Shown: piece by piece, positions 22,118 through 33,149 of the stretch
Layout of the letters: every line of letters starts with the position of its first letter
Position numbering within the stretch: the stretch's first letter is position 1
Source: Prorocentrum cordatum
Taxonomy: Eukaryota > Sar > Dinophyceae > Prorocentrales > Prorocentraceae
Length of the DNA stretch: 64,000 bases
Direction of reading: 5' to 3'
Assembly: GCA_963575745.1 (NCBI GenBank)
Contig: CAUYUJ010020171.1
Coordinates: 598,005-662,004 of the forward strand
Notes under the pieces: generated by a model
What the model saw: the letters and a program-made list of their open reading frames with translations, nothing else
Database searches by the model: none
Told to the model about the DNA's origin: nothing
Translations under genes and position numbers: made by a program

Positions 22118-23644
22118 GGGGTCTGGGCTTGGTGAAGCTGTCGGATTGTGTGTTCCCCCAGCCGCTGCGGAAAGCTCTGCAGGAGCATTCGGGGGAGGAG
22201 GAGAGGGGAGAAGGAGGCGGAGGATCCGGAGGGGGAGGCGGAGACACCTTCGGGGCTTCCGGAGGCCCTCCCAGGGTCTCCTGCTGGCTTCCCGAGATCT
22301 CCTCTGGCTGCCGTTTGGGGTGGGGCGTCTTGGCGGCCTCTCGGGGTCCTCTTGGGCCGCCTTAGGGGTCTCGCTGTCCGTCTGCCGCCTTCTCGGGTCG
22401 TCTTTGGGAACTCGTTGCGGCTGTCTTGGAAGTATATTGGGCCGTCACGGGGTCCTCTTGGGGTCGTCGTGGGAGTTTCGTGGGCCGTTCTGAGGTTCTC
22501 TTGGGGACATCTCGGGGCCCTGTTGGGTGCTTCTGGCGCCATGTTGGGGTGCTTCCGGCGCTGGGGCCGCCGTGGGCTTTTGGATACCCCGGGTCGCGAG
22601 AGCGCCCCAATCGTTCCACTGCCAACGGGAGTGCAATGGCTTTGGCTCAGCGGCACCCCAGCATACTTATACTATGTGTGCGTCGCCCCCCAGGGGCGAC
22701 GCGCGCACCGAGAAATCTCAGACGTGGCGGGCGCTTTCTGGCCACACCGCTCGGGAAGCGATACACCACAGTATGGGTATACTATCTGTTCGGGTCGGAC
22801 GCGCGCCTCCAATTCGGACATATAGCACCGGTACGTCTCTGCGCGTCCCGTTGGAGGGCCTCCTGGAGCCCTCTTGGCCCTCTTGGGGCAGCATCGAGAG
22901 CCTTCTGGGCCGCCTCGAGTTGGCCAGGGCCGTCTCGGGGCCATCTCGGAGCCTCGACCGAGGCCGCTCTGGGGCCGCCTCGGGCGGGGAACTCCAGCGG
23001 CGTGCTGCCCGCCGGGGCCTCTGCCCGCTCGGCCGGCTGGAGCAGGGTTCGTTTCGATTCCTCCGATTCGATTCGATTCGATTTCGATGGATTCCGATTC
23101 CGATTCGATTCGACTTTGGACTCCGACTTGGGTTCCGACTTCTCAATGGAGGCCTACTAGCCTGCCGATTTCTGCCGATTCGACTTCTTCGGACTTGGCT
23201 GCCGATTTCTGCCGATCCGACTCATTTCGATCGCCGATCCGACTTGTCGATTCGATTCTGGGCTCTCCTGCCGGAGCGGCCGAGGCCCCGCTCCCACGAG
23301 GAAAGAAACCACACGAGCAGAAGTTTGTGGCGCTCCGCGCGGGTTTCTCGGATCCGCGACTGGGCCCCCCCGCGGCGCCCCCGGCGCCGCCCCTGGCGCG
23401 CTCCGCGCGCCAGTTTATGTGTATGCGTTTTTTGTTATTCTTCTTCTTCTTCTTCTTCTTCTCCCATTGTTTGGGCATGTTCTGGCGGGGAGGGTTCGGA
23501 CGCTCGAGGGCCGGCGCGCCAGCAGCCCTGCTCTTGTATCGAGAAAGCCGCGCGCCCAGCGTGGAGGGCCCGAAGGCGGCCCGAGGGGCTCCCAGGATTG
23601 CGCGAGAGGGTCTCGAGGCGCGTCAGGCAGGTCGACACGGCCAG
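22118..23644. other. Unassigned with repeat fragments
   Basis: 22118-22190 is a fragment of repeat R3 (see 41057). 22290-22560 is a GGCCTCTTGGGG island. 23045-23270 is a degenerate GATTC/CGATT minisatellite. 23437-23463 is (TTC)n. No gene recognised. Confidence 0.5.
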
Positions 23645-24102
23645 TCAGAGTCCCGAATCATCAGGGGTAACTCGGGTCAGGGCTAACTCGGGTTCGCTTT
23701 TCGGGATTCCGAACCCGAGTTACCCCGGACCCGAGTTACCCCGGATAGCTCGGGCGTCCAGAGCCCAAAAATCATCAGGGGTAACTCGGGTCAGGGCTAA
23801 CTCGGGTTCGCTTTTCGGGATTCCGATCCCGAGTTACCCCGGACCCGAGTTACCCCGGATAGCTCGGGCGTCCAGAGCCCCAAAATCATCAGGGGTAACT
23901 CGGGTCAGGGCTAACTCGGGTTTGCTTTTCGGGAATCCGAACCCGAGTTACCCCGGACCCGAGTTACCCCGGATAGCTCGGGCGTCCAGAGCCCCAAAAT
24001 CATCAGGGGTAACTCGGGTCAGGGCTAACTCGGGTTCGTTGTTCGGGAATCCAAACCCGAGTTACCCCGGACCCGAGTTACCCCGGATAATTCGGGCGCC
24101 CA
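23645..24102. mobile_element. Four-unit palindromic element, copy 2
   Basis: Four units of 114 bp, with anchors at 23658, 23772, 23886 and 24000. The left end TCAGAGTCCCGAATCATC and right end ATAATTCGGGCGCCCA match copy 1 at 4908-5362, including the unit count. The 24-mers at 23621-23644 and 24103-24126 agree at about 16 of 24 positions in register. It is inserted in or beside an 18-bp tandem repeat. Confidence 0.8.
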
Positions 24103-24292
24103 AGCCAGGCGGGTTACGACTGCCAGGTAGGCTCCAACGGCCAGCTGCGTGAAAGCGGCCAATCGAGTTATACCGGCCAGGCGAGTCAGAACGGTCAGGC
24201 GGGTTTGGACGGCCAGGCGGGTCAAAATTGCCAGGCAAGCGAAAATTGCCAAGGATGTCAGCGCGGACAGGCGGGTTTGACTGGCCGCGTCG
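24103..24292. repeat. 18-bp tandem repeat (GGCCAGGCGGGT...)
   Basis: About ten degenerate 18-bp units. The plus strand reads as a GQAGxN hexapeptide repeat ending at a stop at 24303. The minus strand reads as LTRLAV-type repeats. Either could be coding; nothing decides it. Confidence 0.7.
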
Positions 24293-25204
24293 ATGAACAT
24301 AGCTAGTCACACGGTCTAAACAGCAATGCGATTTTTAGCGGACATTCAGGTCAAGACGGTTCGAGAGGACCCGAAGACAGCCCGAGAGTCTCCCGAGACG
24401 CCACATAATGACCCCAATATTGTCGACGGATGAAACAAGGGCGAGGGGAAGGGAGGAAGTACGAGGAGGAGACACGGACAAGCCAGCGACGTCGCGCCAT
24501 CCCAGAGTAAGCTGCAAAAGAGCGGTGTCCTTCCCTGTGCCAAGTCAGCCTCGTGGCCTCTGGCCCCTCCCGCCCCCGTGCCTGGAGAGGAGGCACGAAA
24601 CGGACAAGCGGGCACACCCGCGACACCGCGCCGTCCCCAAAAGTGGGCTGCGCTTTCCCTTCCTGTGCCGCGCAGGCCTCGTGGCCTCCGGCCCCTCCCG
24701 CCCCCGTTGTGCCGAAACAGAAACATGCGGAGCACAGAGGCAAGGAGTGGGAGGAGGGAAAGGAGGAGGAGGGAGGGGGAGGAGGAGGAGGAGGAGGAGG
24801 AGGAGGAGGAGGAGGAGGAGGAGGATGCCCGGGTCGTGGACCGGGGGCCTCTCCGGAGGCGCACCAGCGGCCTCTCGGGCGGCCTCTCGGGGTGGCCCAC
24901 GGTGGGGGCCCGGGCCAGGAGACGCCCTGCTGTGCCTCCGGGGTGCCCCCGGGTTTTTCTTCGGGCGTCGATGGCTTTGCGGCGGAAGGCGCGACGTTCC
25001 CACACCAGGAGTCGGTCTCTTGTCAAGGGCTCCCCCGAGGGCGCGAAGTTATTCGCGCTTCGCGCTTCGCGGTCCTCGTTTCTCCTCCCCCTCCTCCTCG
25101 TCCTCCTATTCTCCCTTTGGGAGGGCGGCGCGAGAGCGCGAAGTTATTCGCGCTTCGCGCAGCGCGAAGCGCGAAGTTGGGAGCCCTAGCTTGTGGTCGG
25201 TCCC
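24293..25204. repeat. ~128-bp duplication, GGA tract, R2 fragment, GCGCGAA palindromes
   Basis: GGCCTC(T/C)GGCCCCTCCCGCC occurs at about 24557 and 24685 within similar flanks. 24770-24825 is a GGA array. 24907-25030 is a partial R2 repeat. 25041-25065 and 25136-25160 are identical 25-bp direct repeats around a 70-bp insert. Confidence 0.6.
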
Positions 25205-25640
25205 CTACGGTATTGGATGGCTCCTGGAGGCTTCTGGAGGGCTTCTTGGGCCCGGGAGCCTCTCAAAGCGGAGGGCCCGGGAAGCCAGCTCGTGTGCCCC
25301 CTCTTGGAGCCCTCTTTGGCAGTCTTGGGGGCACATCGGGCCGTTAAAGGGCCCTCTTGAGCCGTCTTTGGTTTTTCTTTGGTGCGTTCTGGGCCGTCGT
25401 GGGGCGATCTTGGAGACCTCTTGGGCCGTCTTGGAGCGTCGGAAGCCCAAGAGCAAGAGCGCTAAAACGTTACAGACACTTATGGGATATCAATGACTGT
25501 CTGTCTCTAGGGGCCCCCCTGAGCGTCCTCCCAAGGTTCTCTTGGGGCGAGAGCCCCTGGGACCGTCTTGAGACCATCTTGGGCGGTCTCGGGGCGATGT
25601 GAGGCCAGCTCGGGGCCCTCCTGGGCCGTCCTGAGGCCCT
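25205..25640. repeat. GGCCTCTTGGGG repeat island
   Basis: Degenerate repeat of the same motif. No gene. Confidence 0.7.
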
Positions 25641-26159
25641 CTCGTGACCCTCCCGGCCTCTGGCCTCGGGGCCGGTCGCACGGGGAATGCCAGCCGCGCC
25701 CAGGCATTTCCCGAGCACCTGGGCGCCGGGGCCCCTAGACAGTTGGGGCCCTGAAGAAGGAACCCTTTTCGTTGGGGAGGGGCTCCGCGTTCCTTAAGTG
25801 TTTCACAGCTTGCCTCAGGCTTTCCTTATGTTTGGAACAGGAGATCGAAGGTTAACTTATGGAAAAAGGGGCCTCGTTCCTTATTTAGGGTTCCTTAGGT
25901 CAACGCCCCGACTGTACTGCAGCCCCTGTCACCGTCACCAGGCGGGAGCCCTGGGGCTCCCCGCCTCGTGCGCGGGAGGCACGGCGGCGGCGGGCAAGGT
26001 GAGAAGCAAGGCTGGCGCGGCGTGAGAACCCAGGGCCCGCCGCCCCCGGACGCGCGGTGCCTCGGCTAAGGGGGCCACATCCTTGTTCCTTATTAGAATA
26101 TACCCCCACCTACGTCGTATTCCGGCCGATAGCGACCCAATCTGGGACCTCCCATCCGG
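25641..26159. other. Unassigned stretch
   Basis: No recognised repeat or coding motif. Confidence 0.45.
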
Positions 26160-26850
26160 ACTATTAAAAATCAATACAAAGTGGCCGTTTTCTTTCTCAA
26201 CATCGTCTTTCTTGTCGTCGACGATGCGAAAAGCATGGCAGGAATGGGACGCGGCGCACATCGCGCGCGGTAGTCAATTTGGGCCCGCCCATCCGGACTG
26301 TAAACAATCAATACAAAGTCTTCGTTTTTCCATCTCAGCATGGCCTGCTTTGTCGCCGACGGTGCGAAATATGTGGCAGCAGTGGGACGCGGCGCACATA
26401 TGGGACGCGGCGCGCATCGCGCGCGGCCGTCAATCCGGGCCCGCCCATCGTGATTGTAAAAAATCAATACAAAGTCTTTGTTTTTTCCTCTCACCATGGC
26501 CTGCCTTGTCGCCGACGGTGCGAAATATGTTGCAGGAATGGGACGCGGCGCGCATCGCGCGCGGACGTCCATGCGGGCCGCGGGCCCTCCCATCCTGATT
26601 GTAAAAAACAATACAGAGTTGCCGTTTTTCCTTTCATCATGGCTTGCCTTGTCGTCGACGATGCGAAATGCGTGGCAGGAATGGGGCGCGGCGCACATCG
26701 CGCGCGGACTTTTGGGGCAACCCCAAGGCGGGAGGGGCCACCTTACTTGTCAGAAGCAATGCCATGCTGATTTTCGCTCACATAGCTGTTCTTGTCGTAC
26801 ACCCCGCAAAAGTGCATGGCAAGAATTGGGCGCGGCCCCCCCCCCCGCTC
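26160..26850. repeat. Tandem repeat of about 145 bp (AAAATCAATACAAAGT)
   Basis: Four units start near 26160, 26299, 26452 and 26596, each with ATCAATACAAAGT (or close), CTTGTCG(T/C)CGACG(A/G)TGCGAAA and GGGACGCGGCGCACATCGCG. Diverged relatives continue to 26850 and reappear at 27340-27440. One frame repeatedly reads VAGMGRGAHRAR. Confidence 0.8.
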
Positions 26851-27117
26851 GAAGTGAATGAAATGACATTCTCGCTTGGGCGCCGAGCGAAATTTTCTCA
26901 AAGTTGCGCTCCCGCTTTGGCTCGGCGCACGTTTTTAGCTCGCCAATTCATTGGGCGCTGGGGCGTTCCAGGAGGCCCTGGGGTGACGAATGCCTGGGAA
27001 GTTTTTGCTTGTTCAGGCTCTTGGGGGGCCTCCTGAGTCTCCCCGCGGCTTCTTGGCGCTACGGCCTTCTGGAGGCCATCTTGGGCGTCTTGGAAGCGAT
27101 CTTTCGGCGACTTAGGG

Positions 27118-27279
<162 letters not shown>

Positions 27280-27889
27280 CGCGCCAGCACCCAGTTGCGC
27301 CAGCATTGTTTCTTATGTTGTGGGAGGGCGGAACGTGTCCGTTGTTCCTTTTCAACATGGCCAGTCTTGTCGTCGATGTTGCGAAATTCGTGGCGGGAAT
27401 GGGACGTGGCGCACACCCCGCGCGGACGTCAATGCGGTGTCTTGGGGTATCCTCCACTCGCACTGAAAGGCCCGCGCAACCTCCAGTTGTGCCATCACTG
27501 TTTCTTATGTCGTGGGAGGGCGGGTGGGAATGGGCATGCCATGCTTGACTCGCTCGAGCTGGGTAGCTTGATGCGAACCCTACCCCGACACCCCCACGAT
27601 TCCCAAGGAGGAGGGTGGGGTTCACTTTGCTCGGTCCAGGGCGGGCTCGGCGACACGCCGCGTGGAGAGTGTTTGGTACCCTCTGGACCACGGCGCGCGC
27701 TACGCCCTCTACCTCCCCCCGCCCCTCCCCACCCCCAGAAGGTGACGCTCCCCCCCCCCCCCAGCGCGCCCCCCGGCACTGCCGCAGCGCGTCCGGGCGC
27801 CACAGTCTGGGGGGGGGGGGGCCCTGCGTATGGCACCTTCCGGTCCCCCCCCCCCTCTTCTAAAACGACGCGAAGATCGGGACAAAATC
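27280..27889. other. Diverged 145-bp repeat relative, then unassigned
   Basis: 27340-27440 belongs to the 145-bp family. The rest has C-runs and no recognised gene. Confidence 0.5.
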
Positions 27890-28020
27890 GGATCGGGATA
27901 ACTCGAAATCTCTAAAAATCGGCGGGTTTGGAGGATGTATTGGGCGCCGCGGCCGCTCCAGAGCGTTCCCGAACGCTCTGAGAGCGCTCCGGAACGCTCT
28001 GGAGCGATTTATCCCGATCC
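27890..28020. mobile_element. Foldback element with GAACGCTCT hairpins, copy 1
   Basis: Outer arms GGATCGGGATAACTCG and CGATTTATCCCGATCC. The centre repeats CCAGAGCGTTCC / GGAACGCTCTGG several times in both orientations. Related element at 28766-28899. Confidence 0.7.
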
Positions 28021-28147
28021 TAGCTCTGTTTTATCTTCCCCCACAGTGACGCTCGTCATGGCCGCGGATTGAAGCAATGCGCTCGTGGCGCCCCGATGCC
28101 GTTCTCGCGGCGCCGCGCGGCTGCCCACCCCTCCCCCACCCCTGGCG

Positions 28148-28461
28148 TTGAGTCGGGCCTGTCCCTTCCACAGGGGGAATATTCAAAAATACACCTTAGG
28201 CGATGTTTTCGTCCAGAGTCTCGATTATTCTTAACTTTTCAGTGTAAATCTCAAGATTTTGACAGAAGTCCTGGATTTTCTTTAATTTCTGAGACTATGA
28301 ATTTCTTAACCCATGATTTCTTAAGCATCTCGCAGGGTGTAGTCAACAAATAGTCTGGGACGAATTTTTCTAGTATGTTTTGACCAGTTGGGGGCATTTT
28401 GGGGGTATTTCCATTTTTGTCGTCCGAGATCCCTTTGTAAAATGGAACAGGCCCGACCTAA
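28148..28461. mobile_element. MITE family 2, copy 3, carrying a nested MITE
   Basis: Ends TTGAGTCGGGCCTGTCCC and, inverted, TTAGGTCGGGCCTGTTCC. A perfect 8-bp target duplication CCCTGGCG lies at 28140-28147 and 28462-28469. It is longer than its relatives because another element is inserted at 28190-28341. Confidence 0.9.
28190..28341. mobile_element. TA-flanked MITE (mariner-like), copy 1, nested in MITE family 2
   Basis: It starts TACACCTTAGGCGATG and its right end reads, inverted, TACACCCTGCGAGATG. TA flanks both ends, as for Tc1/mariner insertions. Removing it restores the usual family 2 interior (ATTCAAAAA next to GTCAACAAATAGTC). A second copy is at 63513-63698. Confidence 0.85.
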
Positions 28462-28597
28462 CCCTGGCGGTGCAGGGAGCCCCTGCGAGGAGCCGCCGGC
28501 GGTGGCGCCCTTGCCGCGGCGGCCTTCGAGTGCGGGTCGGACGTGGACCTCGGCGCGAACGCCTCGATTCTCGGCAGGAATCGGACGGGTCTAGGAT

Positions 28598-28760
28598 TTA
28601 AGTCGGGCATGTCCCCCTACAGGAGGAAGGTCCAAGAATACTGCAAAAATGGTCAGGTGACGATTTTTAGGTTTTTTGTTGTTTGACTCATGTTTGATTG
28701 TTTTTGGGTAGTAGTTCGTTTCCTTTCGAATTTGCCTGTAGAAGGACATGCCCGACCTAA
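28598..28760. mobile_element. MITE family 2, copy 4
   Basis: Ends TTAAGTCGGGCATGTCCCCC and, inverted, TTAGGTCGGGCATGTCC. Flanks GTCTAGGAT and GGCTAGGAT agree at 8 of 9 positions. Confidence 0.88.
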
Positions 28761-28765
28761 GGCTA

Positions 28766-28899
28766 GGATGAGGATAAATCCGCTCCAGAGCGTTACGGAA
28801 CGCTCTCAGAGCATTCTGGAACGTTCTGAGAAGGCCGCGGCGCCTGAGGCATCTTCCAGAGTCGCGGGATGATGAAGATTCTCGATGTATCCTCACTCG
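28766..28899. mobile_element. Foldback element with GAACGCTCT hairpins, copy 2
   Basis: Outer arms AGGATGAGGATAAATCC and GATGTATCCTCACTC. Inner CCAGAGCGTTACGGAACGCT motifs. It directly follows MITE family 2 copy 4. Confidence 0.65.
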
Positions 28900-29924
28900 A
28901 TTTGATCCTCGTCCTGGCTGTGCCTTAGGAAAGGGGTCAACATCGACGACTCGACCATGCAGTGCGCGAGGGGGGGGGTCGGGGACGCATGGGTGAGAGG
29001 GAGGGGGCAGGCAATGGGGCGGAGAGAGGAGGGGCGGAGGGAGCATGGTGGAGGGAGTGGGGGAGGGAGCGAGGAGGGGGGGGGAGGCAGGGAGGACGAG
29101 GAGGAGATAGCGAGGAGGAGTAGGACGAGGGAGGAGGCCGAGGAGGCCTTGTTGCGACGATCGTGCCCCCTACGGCCCCAAGATGTAACCGACACGCGCT
29201 AGATTTCCAGGTCTAGCTGCAGCAGTGATGTCGGTCCCTGGGGGGCAGGGTCTCAGGGGCCGCCTGAGGAGTTCTCGTCGCCTCGGCTGGATTCGTGCAG
29301 CGCGCCCGAGGATGGGTCCAGTGGTCATGGCGAGGGAGAGATGATGAGAATGCCGAGGACGCAGAGGAGGACGCAGAGGAGGAGGAGGAGGAGGAGGAGG
29401 AGCAGGTGGAGGAGGAGGAGGATGAGGGTCATATTGATGAGGATGATACGGGATGGGGAAGATAAGGAGGAGAAGGTGGAGGATGAGGTGGAGGATGGGG
29501 GGGAAGGGGAAAAGGAGGAAGTGGATGTGGACGATAGGAGGCGGGTTGATAAGGTGGACGGCTGGGGAGGATCAGAGGAGCAGAGAGGTGGTGCACCTCG
29601 CAGATCGCCGACGTCTGGCCGAACGTCGCCGGCTCCCACTTGTCGTCGATCCGCCTGTTCAAGGCCTGTAGTGACTCCTTGGGCCGTTGTTCTTTGTCCT
29701 CCTCACCCTCCTCCTCTTCTCCCTTCTCCTTCTCCTTCCCCTCCTCCTCCTCCTCCTCCTCCTCCTCCTCCTCCTCCAAGCCTTTCCTCATGCATAACTC
29801 TTCCCTGTCGCACCCCGGGTCCAGTCGAATGGACGGGCTGGGCGTTCCGCTGGAGACTTCCTTGCCACTGACGACCCTGAAGCTTAACATTCGCAAGAGT
29901 TTTTCCGGGTGGAATGCGGCCCGG
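28900..29924. other. GGA-type tracts and unassigned DNA
   Basis: Purine-rich GGA tracts (28965-29150 and 29340-29590) and a (CTC)n tract at 29697-29780. Reading frames are compositionally biased. Confidence 0.55.
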
Positions 29925-30150
29925 TTTTTTTAACGTCGTTCTCGCCTCAGCGCGGCGCACACGTTTAAACATGTTGCAAGAGATTCACGGACGCATGTCG
30001 TTTTTTTTTCAAAGTGAGGTTCTCGCCTCAGCGCCGCGCATAGTCGTCTCAAAAGTTCGCACGCGTTCCACGGATGTAAGGCGGCTCCTTTTCAACGTGA
30101 GGTCTCGCATTCGTGCGGTGCACATTCGTAGCAAGAGTTCGCAAGAGTTT
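29925..30150. repeat. Diverged tandem repeat (TTCTCGCCTCAGCG)
   Basis: Three units of roughly 70-80 bp share TTTTTCAA(A/C)GTGAGGTTCTCGC-like and GTTCGCA(A/C)G blocks. No gene. Confidence 0.6.
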
Positions 30151-30709
30151 CAAGCATGTCCCCGCAGTCTCAAGATTCTTTTCTATCTCTTCAAGCAAAC
30201 ACCTTTCCGCAGACACCACAATCCCATCTTCCATTACCTTCCATCCGATATGGTTTGCTCTATACGTTTGGTTGCTTGTTCTCGTGGAGGTATGTCGTCC
30301 CCGACTACGTCAAAACACATTCGCATGGCAGGCACACCCGTCAAGGACGCTCTGCAGCTTCTCGCGGGGAGAGCGAAGCAACGCAATATCCACAGCCCAC
30401 TACATGAGATGGGCGGGCCTCTCCGGCGAGGCCTTCCCCGAGCCCGCACCTCTACTTCAACGTCGATTCCAGGACATATTGGCGGCCGCGGCCAGACCCG
30501 ACCCAGGAAAACTCGGACAAGGAGGCTAAGGAGGAGGATCTGGATCGGCCACTTCGCGCAGCATCAACAGGGAGGAATGAGCTGCCGATGCGGAGGGGCT
30601 CACAGTGGGACAACTTAAACAGATATCCCGTGAACAGCTCCAATGATTCAAAACGATTTCCTGGCAATAAAGCAAGGCGGAGTTGCATAACAACAACTAC
30701 GCACGGTCC
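30151..30709. other. Unassigned stretch
   Basis: No recognised motif. Confidence 0.4.
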
Positions 30710-30779
30710 CGGGGGTGACAGCGCTTGAGACCCAAACGTCATACCCGGTTTCTGCAGGTACCGGGTCCGCACGCAGCAT

Positions 30780-31990
30780 GGGCAGCACCATGGAGGCGAA
30801 TATCAACGAGTTCGAACGCCAGATGGCGGTACTTACCACGAACCAGCACCACAATTGCAACGCGGTCGTTGGAGGCCTAAGTGTTTTTTTCTCAGCATGG
30901 ATGAGGCCGTGGATTTCCTTAAACATCAATTTGAGCGTTCCAAGACGCCAGAGCACATCGATGTTTTCACGAAGGGCGAGTTCAACAACATGCTTTAATG
31001 AAGTTCGACGATACGCAGGCCCGGGACAGTTTCGTCAACGTTATTGGGAGGGCGCAGATCAGCCACACTGCGGATACAGCATGAAACCGGGCCGACCATC
31101 TTGTTGAGAAGCGGACCCCAAAGAGTTGATTCAATTCGGTTTATGGAAGCAGTTTTTCGCCTGGGGCGTGGTCCTTCTGGGCGTTCCTTCCCTGCAGGGG
31201 GCCATTGCCCTGGGGCGCGGTCACCCTATGCCGCGAGGGCTGGGGCTGGGTGGCTGTCCGTGATGCTTAACCCACGGGGTTGCCCTACCCAGTGAAAGAA
31301 AGGCCGGACGGTCACATAGGGGGGGCGGTCGTGGGTTTCTCCATCGCCGCCGAGCTCACCCATCTCATGGGGAGGTGGCCAAGGTGTCGCCGACAGGCAC
31401 CGCATGGTCACTGACTGTGATTCGGTGCGTGCCTGGGGACTTCCCGGCGCCTATCGGCACCGGCCATGCTGGCGGCGGCAGCTTCGTTTTGTGTACTCGA
31501 AGCACGGCGGGCCGGGAGCTGTTGGAGCTGATCGAGGTCCCCTCGCATCGTCCATTGCGACACGGAGTACTTCTTGGAGTGGTGGGTTAATTCGACTCAG
31601 ATGGGTGGCCACACGTGTCCGGGGGCCAATCTGACCCGCATTCATCATTCCCCACGCATGCAGTCACCAGCATTGCATGCCAGCCCGCCGAGCGAGCTGC
31701 GAAGAAGAAGCAGTTGTTCGTATGGGGGTATTCAAAAGGAGAGGTTCGTGTAGACACCAATACTCACGAGATGAAGGTGGCCAAAGACCCAGCGGCAACA
31801 GTGAGCGCTGCCAGCGATACCCCGACCATACCATGGGAAGGAGCGTTGAAAACTTGGGCGATGGTGGTGGGGGGGGGAGGGAGGGGGGAACTACGGGGAG
31901 TCCCGAAGTGGCACGCTACCACGCGTGCCAACGGCATGCTGGGCCGAGTGGCCAAAGGGAATGGGGCAGGGGAGAAAGGTGCAGCGGATG
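30780..31990 (+). pseudogene. LINE ORF1-like region (broken)
   Basis: Fragments in different frames read NCNAVVGGLS, MDEAVDFLKHQFERSKTP, VFTKGEFNNML then MKFDDTQARDSFVNVIGRAQ, and after about 500 unassigned bases KKKQLFVWGYSKGEVRVDT (about 31705-31760). Alternating strands and helices with a (V/M)KF core suggest a small RNA-binding fold like that of LINE ORF1 proteins. That is a pattern-based inference. The gap between the pieces may be a later insertion. Confidence 0.5.
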
Positions 31991-32076
31991 ACCATTCGGG
32001 ACAGGGGCCAGGGCGGTGAGTCCGTTTCTCAGGGAGAACCCGGGCAGGCGCACTGGTAACTTACCCGTGCTGGCCT

Positions 32077-32880
32077 ATGGCGCGCGGCAGGGCTGCCGGT
32101 TTGAATGCCGAAGGGATTGCCAACGGCAGCCCGCGCCAATTCTTCGAGTTCATCAAACAGATTTGGGAGTTGGGCGGCGCTGTTTTCTGTGTTCAAGAGA
32201 CCGCTGTGGGTCCGAAGTCTACCTGTTCGAATGCCGTTTGGTGGTTCTACCCGGATCAGAGGGTGATCGAAGAGCACATGCGGGAGTCGGCTTCACCGTG
32301 GCACCCTGGGCACGGCGATGAATCGAAGGTTAGTTGCAGTGCGACAGCCGCGCGGCGAGCTTGCGGGCCCAGGCAACAGGGGGCGCAGTTTTGCCAATAA
32401 CAGTACGCGCCTGGCCAAACGCGCGCGACTAAGACGTAAGTCGCGACTTCTACACAGAATTTGATCATAGATCTGCGCATTGCCAGCCCATGGGCCAGCG
32501 TCGTTGCTCGGCGATTGCAACGCCAGGTTGCCGCGAATCTTCATCGGAGAAGAAGAGAGTGCAGGCGCGCGCGCGCGCGCCCGACCTCTCGAAGCAAATG
32601 GCGCCCACTGTCAACCAGAGAACTGTCGGGTGAAGTTTGCGACGCGACAGAGACGGGCGTTGCGAAAGCGTTTTTCGATGCGCCAGTGGAGGCGCAAATG
32701 TTCCGCCGCGACACTGGCGCGGACCCCGCGGGGGCAATTCAAGCAGGGGTGTTTGGAATAACTGGGCGACGCTTTTGTTGGTCCGCGACGGTTGCCAAAC
32801 GCGCGAGATATCTGGGGCGATCGGCATTGGGCTCTTCAGCCACGTGATGTTCCATCTTGCGGATCTGAGCAACGACGTGC
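32077..32880 (+). pseudogene. LINE AP-endonuclease-like region (broken)
   Basis: Recognisable pieces are a start block ending in GGAVFCVQETA (about 32168-32200, with the catalytic-type Glu), RAHAGVGFTVAPWAR in another frame (about 32270-32315) and LLGDCNARL (about 32507-32533), which corresponds to the GDxNA block of the family. At least two frame changes separate these, so no active nuclease can be made. Confidence 0.7.
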
Positions 32881-33149
32881 CCATCGCCGCCCGCGCGCCG
32901 CGCCCGCCGGGGCGCGACTGGAAAGCACTGCGGCGCAAGGCCGCAGCAGCAGGGCACGCGGAGGGCTTCATCAAGACATGGCGGGCCAAGCAACCAAGCG
33001 ATTGCTTGCCAAAGAAGGCGAGCATCATTGCAGAATGCACGCGCGAGGCCGCCGTGGGAACCGAACCCTCTCTAGCAGCTGCGCCGCGTCCTTGGGTATC
33101 TTCGCGGAAAGGCGAGCGCAGGTTTCCGCGCGCGCTCATGAGAAGAAGT

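Noticed and set aside
24025-24300. Repeat protein of TRLAV hexamers
   Set aside because: The 18-bp tandem repeat is open on both strands and nothing favours one; listed as a repeat only.
29590-29700. Minus-strand peptide ALNRRIDDKWEPATFGQTS as a possible exon
   Set aside because: Balanced composition but short, flanked by microsatellite frames, and no recognised family.
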